A stretch of 64,000 nt of DNA from contig CM077676.1 of assembly GCA_039707655.1 (NCBI GenBank), positions 375,104,114 to 375,168,113 of the forward strand. Direction: 5' to 3'. Positions 20,506 through 30,075 of the stretch are shown here, one piece after another. Within the stretch, counting starts at the first letter, position 1, and the number at the start of each line of letters is the position of its first letter. Position numbers and translations under genes: made by a program. The stretch is from Elymus sibiricus (taxonomy: Eukaryota; Streptophyta; Magnoliopsida; Poales; Poaceae). Below the pieces are notes generated by a model. It had not been told where the DNA came from, did no database searches, and was given only the letters and a program-made list of their open reading frames with translations.

Positions 20506-22401
20506 CTACTTTCGACTCGACTCAGGGACCGGAGCGTGGATGAAGCCGCCGTCTATCGTGATGGTCATGAAATCGCGGTCGTTGTCAGCCTGCATTTGTA
20601 GCGTTGTTTCTATCTCACTGTTGGACGGTTGATATCTAAGGTAGAACTGCCCCGAGGTACGAAGGACATCTTGATGGATGATTTCCGCAAACTCCGACTG
20701 GATGCGAAAGAATTCTTGTCTGATGTCCGCGTCCTGGATTGCCGACAAGCGTGCGGCCCAATCTTTGAGATTATTTGGTAGCAGAAGGTGATTATGGTCC
20801 CGCACGATCGCCCGCATGTGATGGAGGGCGTAGTAGGCATCCTTCTGACCGCCAGGCGGCTGCTTGACGCAGGGGAACGTCGTATTGTGGGTGAACACGT
20901 GCTTGCCGTACCTACAAATTGGCCTCTTGAAGGTGCCTCCAGATCTGGCGTAGCCGGGGAGAGCTTCATCAAGAAGTTTCTTGATATTTGTGTAGGCTTT
21001 CTTCGACTGACGGTCCGAGTCGAAATACGTGGCCATGGAATATTTCGGGCTTAAGAGGATGAGTGTGCAATGTGTGTCACTGCACAAAACACAGAATGTT
21101 AGAAAAAAAAAGAACGATCGAAATCTAAGAAATCATATGTTACGGGGCGGTGAGGGGATGACTTACTCGGGAAAGTAAGGCACGAGGAAGTTATCCTTAT
21201 CTGGGTTCGCCAGAATGACGCCTTCGAGGTATGAACTCGCGACTTGCCGGTCCCCAGCGCTGCCCAAGATCTTGGCACGCATGTAGAAGGGGTCGACTAT
21301 CACGATGTCTGGGGTCTTGTCTCTAATGATCCGCATCTCCATACTGAGCGAAAATAGCCGAATGAAGGTGTAGTGCAGCGGATGAAGGTTAAACATAGCA
21401 AAGATGTCATCAAACCGCAGGACGATCATACCCCCGATGGTGCTATCGACAAAGCCCTTGCCCTCTGGCACCTTGGCCACGAAAACCGGGTATGCCACAT
21501 CATTCTCGGAGAGACGCCGCTTCTCCAAAGAATGAACACTGTCATGCAGACTCCGCATAGCACCGGTTGCAGCATTGAGCATATTAGTCGATAGCATCGG
21601 CCTACCCGCCACATGCACCCTCCTCGAGATATCCTTAGGTGAAGGTGGCCCGTCCTGAGCACGGATCGTACTCGGTGCCGGCTGGCTCGCACCCTTAATC
21701 TTTCTTTTCCGTCCCTTCTTCTTCTGCTGTAATGGGATCGAGTTCTGCTCAGAGACCGCCTTCTGGAGTGTGTTGGGGCTGATAATATTTCGCACCTCGG
21801 CTATCTGAGGCTCGGTGAAGGCGGCAGCTGGAGGCGTCTCCTGAGAACTGAACGCCAGACGACGCCTGTTGCAATTGGGTTTCTCCGCGGTACCAGGTAG
21901 ATCACGATCGTCTTTTGCAGGGTTGGGTTCTTGAGAAGGAGGCCCCAAGAATTCGTCACCGTACCCATGTTCGTTGAAGTACTTATCGACTTTGGTAAAT
22001 GTACCATCGTCGTCGTCGTCGTCGTCCGGATCCTGTGCCATATGCATGTCCGGATCCTGTGCCATATGCATGTCCGGCATGTCCGGTAGCGTTGCGGCGG
22101 TCTTGCCATGGCTTGGCGCCGGCACGACTGGCGGTGTTGTCTGTGGGGTGGTGTCCCCCGCCCCCAAACGAATCTGGCTCTTCGGCCAAAGCAGGGGCCA
22201 GCTTAAGCAGGCGCTGAGGGTCATCACATCATCTTCGTCGGCCCCAGCGGGTCGAAACGGAGGTAACAAGTCGTCGCAGCCCGGCAGCACCCGAACCAGT
22301 TGAACCCTATACACGGTGGGTGGCATCGGATTACCGTGGAACACGGGGTTGCCCGGTTGAACGATTCTGGCCTTGGCGACATCGATCAACTCGCCGCCCA
22401 C
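20506..22401 (-). CDS. CACTA second-gene product, C-terminal part: Ulp1-like domain lacking the catalytic cysteine
   Basis: Two exons, 22401-21165 and 21079-20506, join across a GT-AG intron and read through (PYFPD/DTHCTLILLSPKYS). The first exon begins in mid-protein and carries an acidic linker with a duplicated DPDMHMAQ unit and seven aspartates near 22015-22070, and a basic KKKGRKRKIK stretch. The second resembles the end of a Ulp1/SUMO-protease fold: THCTLILLSPKYSMATYFDS supplies the expected histidine and aspartate, and CVKQPPGGQKDAYYALHHM sits where active enzymes have a Q...CGYY motif. The cysteine is replaced by alanine, so peptidase activity is not expected. Similar inactive domains occur in plant transposon proteins. 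The upstream portion is at 22536-23677. Confidence 0.6.
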
Positions 22402-22535
22402 GAAGTGCAGGAGAGTTCATGGAAAGTCGGCGACGCCCTGCGAAAACATGTAGGGCGTCAGGGATGCCCAGTCAAAGGCAAGGAGATGAAGTCATCGGCC
22501 GAGAGGCTTAGTTACCGTGATGGCGTCGAGCTCGG

Positions 22536-23677
22536 CTAATGTCGAGGCACCGCCAACGGCGGGCGTGCAAGTGACGAAGGGGCCGCTTGCTGCCGAGGTG
22601 CCAGCCGGCGTATTCTTCCCACACCCGGGTGCATTAAGCTCCAATGCCCGCGCCGGCGCCGGAGACACCAATACCGCCTCCGCCGGAGACACCAATGGCG
22701 CCGCCGGCGCGTTGTGCGAGTTGCTGCCCGTGAAGCTGGGAATCGGGGGCGGCCCCTGTTGGCCGCCCGCAATCCGCGCGCCTTGGTCTTCGGATCCGTG
22801 GTAAGCTCCTTTGTTACCGGGTCCACCTTGTACCGGGCCCTGACATAGTTCCTGGTCTGCTTGTCACGGTATTTATCGAAGAGGAGCGGTAGGCCTTGCT
22901 CGGCACGCTCCGCGTCCTCCTTGTCCCATATAGGTTCCGCCACTCTGTAACCGCCGGGACCGAGTTTGTGGACCCCTAAGTTCAAGTCCCGCATATTTTC
23001 CCCCACTGACTTGATTCTGCGGACCCCGGGGACTCGCACTTGGCCTTGAACTCCCAGTAGTCAGCTTCGCTGATCGAAGGATTTGTCTCCTTGATCTTTT
23101 CATAACTATCACCTCTTAGAATCCTTCTCCTCACCGCGGCTCGCCAAGTAGCCAGGGCCGTGCTCATCTTCGTGAGGGCGGCACTGTTCACTTTATTCCC
23201 TGAGAGGCGTGTGTTTGCGACGTCACCGGGGAACTTGTATCGTTCGTGCAGCTTCGTGAAGAGGAGGTTGCGCAAATTCCCTCGGTCACGATGCCTTAGG
23301 TTCTCGGTGTTGATCGAGACGGTGCTCCGGAGAATGCACCCGAGTTGTCCCGAGTACCCACTGACTAATTCTTTGGGCGCCGTTGGATGCCCACTGGAGG
23401 ACACTTCAGTAAATTCCTGCTTGACGGTGCCGAGCACGTTCGGGCGCCGGTCCTTCCGTTGCCTCTTCGGTTGGCTGCCATCTGTGCGTGCGCTGCCATC
23501 ATCAGTGGTGGCATCCTCGGCGGCACCATCAGTGGTGTCATCCCCGACGCCACTAGGGGTTGTGTAGTCGGGATCGGTGTCTTCCGCGGCGTCCTCATAG
23601 CGGTGAGGTTCTTCCTCCATCTCCTGGGACAGCTCCCAGAATTGCTTGCCCGAACCGCCGGCATCGTTGTGGGCCAT
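22536..23677 (-). pseudogene. CACTA second-gene product, N-terminal part (TNPA-like), frameshifted
   Basis: The ATG at 23677 (MAHNDAGGSGKQFWELSQEM) lies just after a pyrimidine-rich stretch ending in AG, a probable intron acceptor. An acidic segment is followed by a conserved plant En/Spm-type region containing LRNLLFTKLHERYKFPGDV, ATWRAAVRRRILRGDSYEKI and ADYWEFKAKCES. The frame is lost near 23000: the next part, NMRDLNLGVHKLGPGGYRVA followed by EPIWDKEDAERAEQGLP and YRDKQTRNYVRARYKVDPVT, continues in another frame from 23039. One base appears to be missing. By position this is the DNA-binding accessory protein of the element, expected to bind subterminal repeats. Confidence 0.6.
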
Positions 23678-24172
23678 GTTCGCTCTAAATAGGAAAAAAG
23701 TTTGGTCAAAAAGTTGGTTATTGTCAAGGAACAAGATCTCTAAGTTGACCAAATAACCTAATTCTCGAGGAAGGCATAACAACCCGACTTCAAATTAAAG
23801 AAGCCATCAACGGGCTATGGTAGTACAAGGTGTTGATACATAGCAAACTTGAGAACAGATTTTAGGTGGCGTTTATTTTGCTGGACTGCAGGTAAAACGA
23901 CAAGTAAACTAGTGCAGAAGCACTCCCTGGTCTGCTCTTGTCAAATGTTCCAAGGATGAAGAGGGATAGTAAGTACAAAAACTGGAACATCACAGTTTTA
24001 CAGTCCTGCTCAAGTTCATTTTCTGTTGGGAGGTATGAACGGCAGGGTGTTGTATCAGAGGCCGATGCCATGGAAAATGACATGGACAAATCCCTGTACT
24101 CCGATTGGGCTTCGGTTTCCTACTTAATTAAGTACTAAGATACCCCGGCCCATGCATTAGTCGCAAGTACCC

Positions 24173-24252
24173 CATATGTCCTATTTTTCGCAAAGTCATG
24201 CTAAAATTCACGAAAAATTTCAGCATGACCTTTGCTGAAAATAGGACATATG
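24173..24252. repeat. 30-bp hairpin in the leader of the CACTA second gene
   Basis: CATATGTCCTATTTTTCGCA at 24173 runs to AGTCATGCT at 24202. Its near-perfect reverse complement is at 24222-24252, with a 19-base loop. The right arm is also homologous to the leader of the TNPD gene near 29150. Confidence 0.7.
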
Positions 24253-24599
24253 GAGTACCCGAATTTGCCGAAACGGAAGTTAATCGACATTCCGGCAAAC
24301 TCAAGGGCCTCTCGGGGTACCTGCAAAATCATTATCCCACCCCCGCCCCGCTGCAACCCCACAACACCCCACAATATCATCACGACACGATGGTCGGAGA
24401 CAAAACCCCCCAATATCATCACGACACGATGGCACAAAAATGGCATGCTATGTAGCCTTAATGCTACAGAACATATGAAATACATGCCAGCAATATATAT
24501 GATATAAACTCCAATATATATGAAATACACAGGAAGATGGACACTTGCTACAGAGCAAGAAGTTGGACACTTGCTAATTTGACCAAAATTAGCAATTTT

Positions 24600-25203
24600 T
24601 TGAACCTAATTTGACCTAAATTCGAGAGGGATTTGACCTAAACCTAGCAAAAGAGAGAAGAAGAGGGCATGGCCGGGAGGGAGGAGAGGAGGAAGAGAGG
24701 AGAAGAGAGGCAGAGGGAGGAGGGCAATGAAGATTACCTGACCACGATGAGGTGGTGGCCGGAGCGGAGACGACGGAGGGCGGAGACGGCGAGCTTGGGG
24801 GAGGCGGGGATAGACGGCGGGGAGGTCGCGAGGTGCTCGGGCCTCCTCTCCTGGTGGACGCGGGCCTCCTCCTCCTAGTGCTCCGGCGGCGACTCCATCT
24901 TCGCCGGGTGCGGGGGGTCGTCGGCGGCGGTGGAGCGGGCGCGGGGGTCGTCGGGTGCGGGGGTCGTCGGGTGCGGGGGGTCGTCGTCGGCGGTGGAGCG
25001 GGCGCGGGGGGCGAGGGGGATCTGGCGAGGGAGGGACAGCGAGATGGACAGAACACACCTACATAGAGGGGGGAAGGTTAGCAATGGCGCACCTCCTAGG
25101 GGTGCGCCATAAATACAGTGATAGCAATGGCGCACCCACCCCTGGTGCGCCATAAGTACCTTGATAGCAATGGCGCACCTTCTCCTGGTGCGCCATTAGT
25201 AAC
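24600..25203 (-). promoter_or_regulatory. Internal copy of CACTA 5'-terminal module (subterminal repeats plus GA-rich leader)
   Basis: 25080-25203 contains three pairs of GCAATGGCGCACC/GGTGCGCCA repeats like those at the element ends, although it is in mid-element. Reading on the minus strand they are followed by a CT/GC-rich leader (25060-24650) and then by the hairpin region whose right arm resembles the TNPD leader. This looks like a second promoter driving the gene cluster at 23677-20006. ORFs in the GC-rich leader are compositional. Confidence 0.55.
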
Positions 25204-25555
25204 TTTTTTTTTCTGGATTTTTGGTTGCATTCATTTGTGAATTGGTAAAACATTTATGAATATGAAAAAATATCATCAAATTTGAAAAAATATTCATGAA
25301 TTCAAAAAGTGCCCATGAAATTTAAAAATATTCATGAGTTCAAGAAATATTAACAAATTCAATACTTTTTGTGAGTTAGAAATTCAATACCAGAATAAAC
25401 ATAAATAAAAATTGGTATACCAGAATAAACATAAATACCAGAATAAACATAAATAAATATTCATGAGGACTAGAACAGAAGAAATGTCATTTCCATATGT
25501 CGAAATACAATCGAGAAATGAAGACTACAATTTAAATACAATCGATCTTAGCTAG
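25204..25555. other. AT-rich spacer between CACTA genes
   Basis: AT-rich sequence with repeated CATGAA and AGAATAAACATAAATA words (two or three near-identical copies at 25393-25462). No coding sequence is seen. It likely holds the 3' UTR of the TNPD transcript. Confidence 0.5.
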
Positions 25556-28500
25556 CTATCTTTTCACAATCTTCTTGCCCTTCTTTTTCGCAAATGGAGT
25601 TCTTCTCTTGAACGGACGTCCTTTAGGTAGGGTGGTCCTGCTTCTTCTTGTGGTGTATGGCACTTCATCGTCGTCGTCATGTTCCATCTTCGGGTCGCCG
25701 TACTTGTCGAAGTCTTGCTCATTGGCGACTCCATCCATTCCGATGATCTTCCTTTTGCCTCTCCTCACGACAACACGACTGGGCTTTGACGGGTCGGTAA
25801 TGAAGAAGCATTGGTCCACTTGGGAAGCCAGTACCCATGGCTCATTTTTCGCGGTGACGTTTGCGCCCGCGGTCTTGGATTTGGCTTCGGGTATAACCAT
25901 GGTGGTGAAATACCGGTCTTCTTTTAGGACGCTCTTGGTCCATCTGACATGGAACATCGGGACCTTCTCTCCAGCGTAGCTCAGCTCCCGGATCTCCTCG
26001 ATCCTTCCGTAGTATCTGTCCTTGTCGTTACCGGTGTAGGATTCCATCGTTACCCCAGAGTTCTGATAACCATCGCTCTTCATGTCCTTTCCCTCGGTGT
26101 AGAATGTGTAGCCATTGATATCGTACGCCTCATACGTCATCAGGTTGTGCTCGGCGCCCTGTGACAAGGCGAATATGAGTTGTTCTTCCGCGGAAGAATC
26201 CTCATGTAAAGGGTACGACAGAAGCTTCTCCTTGAACCAACGCGTGAAACATGAGTTGTGCTCTTTGATTATATCTCCGTCCGTCCTCTGTTGGCCTCGG
26301 TCATTGTACGTCTTCTCAATAAAGGTTTTGTGCTCTACCACCCAAGGATCGACCACGTCTATGTGTTGTAGCGCGACTAGGTTTGCTCTTTCAAAGTCGG
26401 CGAGTCAACCCTCGAAGTCGACATGCATTTCGCGGCGACCGTCGCGGTGACCCCATCCAGCGAGCCTGCCGAGGTGCCTGTTGACGGGCAGACCAACGGG
26501 GTTCTCGATGCCTAGATAATTCGTGCAGTAGGAGATGCACTCTTCGGTCAGAAAGCCCCTGGCTATGCTTCCCTCTGGACGTGACATGTTGCGAACGTAT
26601 CCTTTGATGACACCATTCATCCTTTCGAACGGCATCATGCTGTGCAGGAACGTCGGCCCGAGTTGGATGATATCCTCCACGATATGGACCAGCAGATGCA
26701 CCATAACGTCGAAGAATGCGGGCGGGAAGTACATCTCAAGCTCGCATAGTATCACCACGATCTCTTCCTGTAGCCTTCTGAGTTGCCTCACGCCAACCGA
26801 CTTTCGAGAGATGACGTCGAAAAAGTTGCATAGGCCAAATAGCATTTCACGGACGTGCGCGTCCATGATCCCACGGATTGCAACTGGAAGTATCTGCGTC
26901 ATCAGCACGTGACAGTCGTGAGACTTCATCCCGCTGAACTTCTGCTTCGCTGAGTCTAGGTATCTGCTTATCTTCCCCGCGTAACCGTAAGGAAGTTTTA
27001 CTCCTATGAGGCAGGTGAAAAAATGCTCGATCTCCTCCTGACTTAGAGTGAAGCACGCGGGAGGGAAGTCATTTCCGATCTTCTTGGCCTTTTTGCCTTT
27101 GCGACGACTTTCCGTGTCCTTCGCCTCATCATCATCATCATCATCATCATTAGCGTGAAGCTCCTCCCTGATGCCCATTGATTTCAAGTCTGCCCTTGCT
27201 TTCGGCCCATCTTTGGTCCTCTCTGACATGTTGAGCAGGGTACCAAGCAGACTCTCGCACACGTTCTTCGTGATATGCATGACATCAAGGCTGTGAGGCA
27301 CACGGAGGATCTTCCGGTACGGCAAGTCCCAGAAAACAGACCTCGTTTTCCATACCTTCAGCAGCGGCTCTGGCGCCTTTCGCTTCTTTCCCGGCTCTGG
27401 CGCCTTTCCCGGCTCTGGCGCCTTTCCCGGCGGTGGGCACTCTTTCCAATTTTTCAACAGCTCGTCTATTTCCTCGCCGCTCCTCGTACGCGGGCGTCTT
27501 CGGGGTTCGGTTTCACCATCGAACAGATCCTTGCGTTTTCTCCATGAGTCATCGTCGCGAAGCCACCTTCGATGTCCCATGAACATGGTTTTTGAAGACC
27601 CGGGATCTCTATCTAGCTGGCGATACGTTGTGTCATCCATGCACCTGACGCATCCAGAAAATCCGTGGACCACCTGCCCCGCGACATATCCGTAACCGAG
27701 ATAGTCATGCACCGTCGTGAGCAGTGCGGCTCTCATAGGGAAATATTCTTTCTCTGCGGCGTCCCACGTATTGGCTGGCGTTTTCCACAGCGTGTCTAGC
27801 TCCTCTTTCAGCAGCCCCAGATACAGATTGATGTCGTTCCCTGGTTGTTTCGGCCCTTCAATTAGCATACTCATGTGAATGTACTTCCTCTTCATGCACA
27901 ACCAGGGGGAAGGTTGTACATCCACACAAACACAGGCCAGGTGCTATGTGTGCTTCTCTGGCTGCCAAACGGATTGACTCCATCGGTGCTCGCGCCCAGC
28001 ACGATGTTCCTTGGATCGTCCCCAAATTCTGGGTGTTCGAAGTTCAACGCTTGCCACTGGCTCGCATCCTTAGGGTGACTCAGCATCTTGTCTTTTTTAT
28101 TTATCTCCGGATCATTTCCGTCATCTTCTCGCTTCTTCTCCTCCCTATCCGCATGCCAACGCAGGAGCTTTGCTACCTTAGGGTCCGCGAAATACCGCTG
28201 CAGACGAGGAGTGATCGGAAAGTACCACACCACTTTTCGAGGAGCTTTCTTCCTCTTCTTGTATCGAGTGACGCCGCACACCGGACATATGGTAGACTCC
28301 GCGTGCTCGTCCCGATAAATGATGCAATTGTTCATGCACACATGGTATTTCACGTGCGGTAAATCCAGAGGACACACGATTTTCTTCGCCTCCTCGAAAC
28401 TGGTCGGGCACTTGTTCCCCTTGGGAAGACGTTCGTGCCAGAATGACATGTTCTCGTCGAAGCATGCGTCGGTCATTTTGTGTTTTACCTTCATCTCCAG

Positions 28501-29109
28501 AGCCATGAGCGTTACTTTCAGGCGGGTATCCTCGGGCCTGCATCCTTCATACAATGGAGTAACCGCGTCTATCTCCAGTTGATCCAGCTTGGCTTTCTCT
28601 CGGGCGGCAGCTCTTGCGTTATCCGTCTGCTTGAGAAGCAGCTCTTGAATATGAGGGTCCTGCACCCAGCCCATCGATGGTCCATCGTCGTCTGCTCCGG
28701 CATCTTCATGATCATGCCCTTCGTCTGCTCCGGCATCTTCCTCATCATCATGTCCGGCATCTTCTACATGATGACTGTGTACTACTGCATCTACTTCGTG
28801 ATCATGTCCTGGAGATTCTTCGTCTTCTCGCCCGCCCTCGCCGCGGTTGTCTTGCTGCCCTTCCTCATTTCTTGCCCGGCCCCCATGGATGACTTCATAA
28901 TCATCTTCATCACCTTGCCACCGATAGCCATCCATGAAACCACGCAAGAGCAGGTGGTCCCGCACCTGTACGGAATCCGGGTCCATAAGGCTCTTCAGCT
29001 TGCATCTTCGACACGGACATCTTATCTCTGTCTCGTTCTTTTGAAGCATCTCGGCCTTCGCGGAGCTCAAAAACCTATTCACGATGCCTTCGGTCATCGT
29101 GCGGACCAT
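25556..29109 (-). pseudogene. CACTA transposase TNPD (tnp2 family), one frameshift and one nonsense codon
   Basis: The ATG at 29109 (MVRTMTEGIVNRFLSSAKAE) opens a transposase-associated domain with IRCPCRRCKL and DHLLLRGFMDGYRW, followed by an acidic linker. The tnp2 domain begins about KNETEIR-downstream residue 190 (CPTSFEEAKKIVCPLDLPHV, CPVCGVTRYKKRKKAPRKVV) and includes GASTDGVNPFG with a candidate catalytic Asp. At about 27910, in a run of C, the frame shifts by one base, and the protein resumes as PWLCMKRKYIHMSMLIEGPK through CVRCMDDTTYRQL, RVPHSLDVMHITKN, a DUF4218-like block (LCNFFDVISRKSVGVRQLRR, EMYFPPAFFDVMVHLLVHIV) and PFERMNGVIKGYV. A TGA at 26405-26407 then interrupts the same frame before the DUF4216-like C-terminus (26356-25556; VDQCFFITDPSKPSRVVVRR). 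TNPD would cut the element ends; this copy cannot. Confidence 0.85.
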
Positions 29110-29569
29110 GGTCGCCTGCGGGGTAGAGCAAAACGATATTTTAGAACCAAAAAAAAATTGGCATGACTTTGCCTAAAAATAGGACCAAAAAGAATGCATA
29201 GTGCCAAATTCTCGCCGAAACGGAAATGAATCAACAATCCGGCAAAATATTGGCAACTATCGCATTTCAAATACCGGTACCTGCAAACACAAACATATGC
29301 AACACCACAAACATACGTAGATCTAGGCCATAACAAGTGCATGTGCACGTTGTTGGAGGGAGAAAAAAGTAGATCTACAACATAAAGAAAGCTTTCCCCT
29401 TACTTACCTATCAAAAAAGGAAATTTAACCACTTAATTTGGGTGAATCTATGGTGCAAATGAGGTGAGGAGGAGGAGGCACCCGAGACAAGCTTGGAGGA
29501 GGAGGTGGAGAGAATGAAGTGGGGAAAGTGAGTGTGGTAGGTGGCTGTCCAAAATATCTAGCTGCTCTC

Positions 29570-30047
29570 AGGTTACCAATGGCGCACCACCTTAAAATGT
29601 GCCATTAGTAACCCTGGTTACTAATGGCGCACCTGTCATGTGGTGCGCCATTACTAGTTTTGAAAAAAAAATTGTTAGTAGTGGCGCACCGTGGTTGGGG
29701 TGCGCCATTACTAGTTTGAACTAGTAATGGCGCACTCTACCCTGGTGCGCCATTACTAGTTTTGAAAAAAAAAGTAAAAAACAAATTTGTCAGTAGTGGC
29801 ACACAGAGTGTATGGTGCGCCATTACTAGTTAAAACTAGTAATGGCGCACTAGACCCTGGTGCGCCATTACTAGTTTTGGAAAAAAAATTATTAGTAGTG
29901 GCGCACCGTTGGTGTGGTGCGCCATTAGTGATATGGACACTAATGGCGTACCTACACATGGTGCGCCACTGCTATATAGCAGTGGCGCACCACATATGTG
30001 GTGCGCCATTAATGTCCATATTAGCTATAGCCCTTTTCCTAGTAGTG
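29570..30047. repeat. CACTA subterminal repeats, 5' end
   Basis: About a dozen alternating TGGCGCACC and GGTGCGCCATTA copies form inverted pairs, several joined by ACTAGTTTTGAAAAAAAA spacers. The array ends at the terminal CTATAGCCCTTTTCCTAGTAGTG. This is the presumed binding array and promoter of the TNPD transcript. Confidence 0.85.
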
Positions 30048-30060
30048 CTACAGGCAGTCG

Positions 30061-30072
30061 GCTCTGATACCA
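30061..30072 (-). other. Primer-binding site of the large gypsy element
   Basis: Reads TGGTATCAGAGC on the minus strand, complementary to the 3' end of initiator tRNA-Met, three bases inside the right LTR. It fixes the element's orientation and which LTR is 5'. Confidence 0.9.
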
Positions 30073-30075
30073 ACT

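Larger units (their letters stand above)
19473..30047 (-). mobile_element. Complete CACTA (En/Spm) transposon nested in the gypsy element
   Basis: The termini are CACTACTAGGAAAAGG at 19473 and its inverted copy ending at 30047, flanked by the 3-bp TSD CTA (19470-19472 and 30048-30050). Subterminal regions carry many paired TGGCGCACC/GGTGCGCCA repeats. On the minus strand a transposase (TNPD) region spans 29109-25556 and a second gene cluster spans 23677-20006. The insertion point is directly beside the PBS of the host gypsy element. The TNPD has a frameshift and a nonsense codon, so the copy is not autonomous now. Confidence 0.92.

Noticed and set aside
24606..25066. Overlapping ORFs on both strands in the CACTA mid-region
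   Set aside because: Low-complexity GC/CT-rich leader; translations are Pro/Arg or Gly/Arg runs in every frame.
28480..29166. 228-codon plus-strand ORF opposite TNPD
   Set aside because: Antisense to the acidic linker and N-terminal domain of the transposase, which has clear homology on the minus strand.
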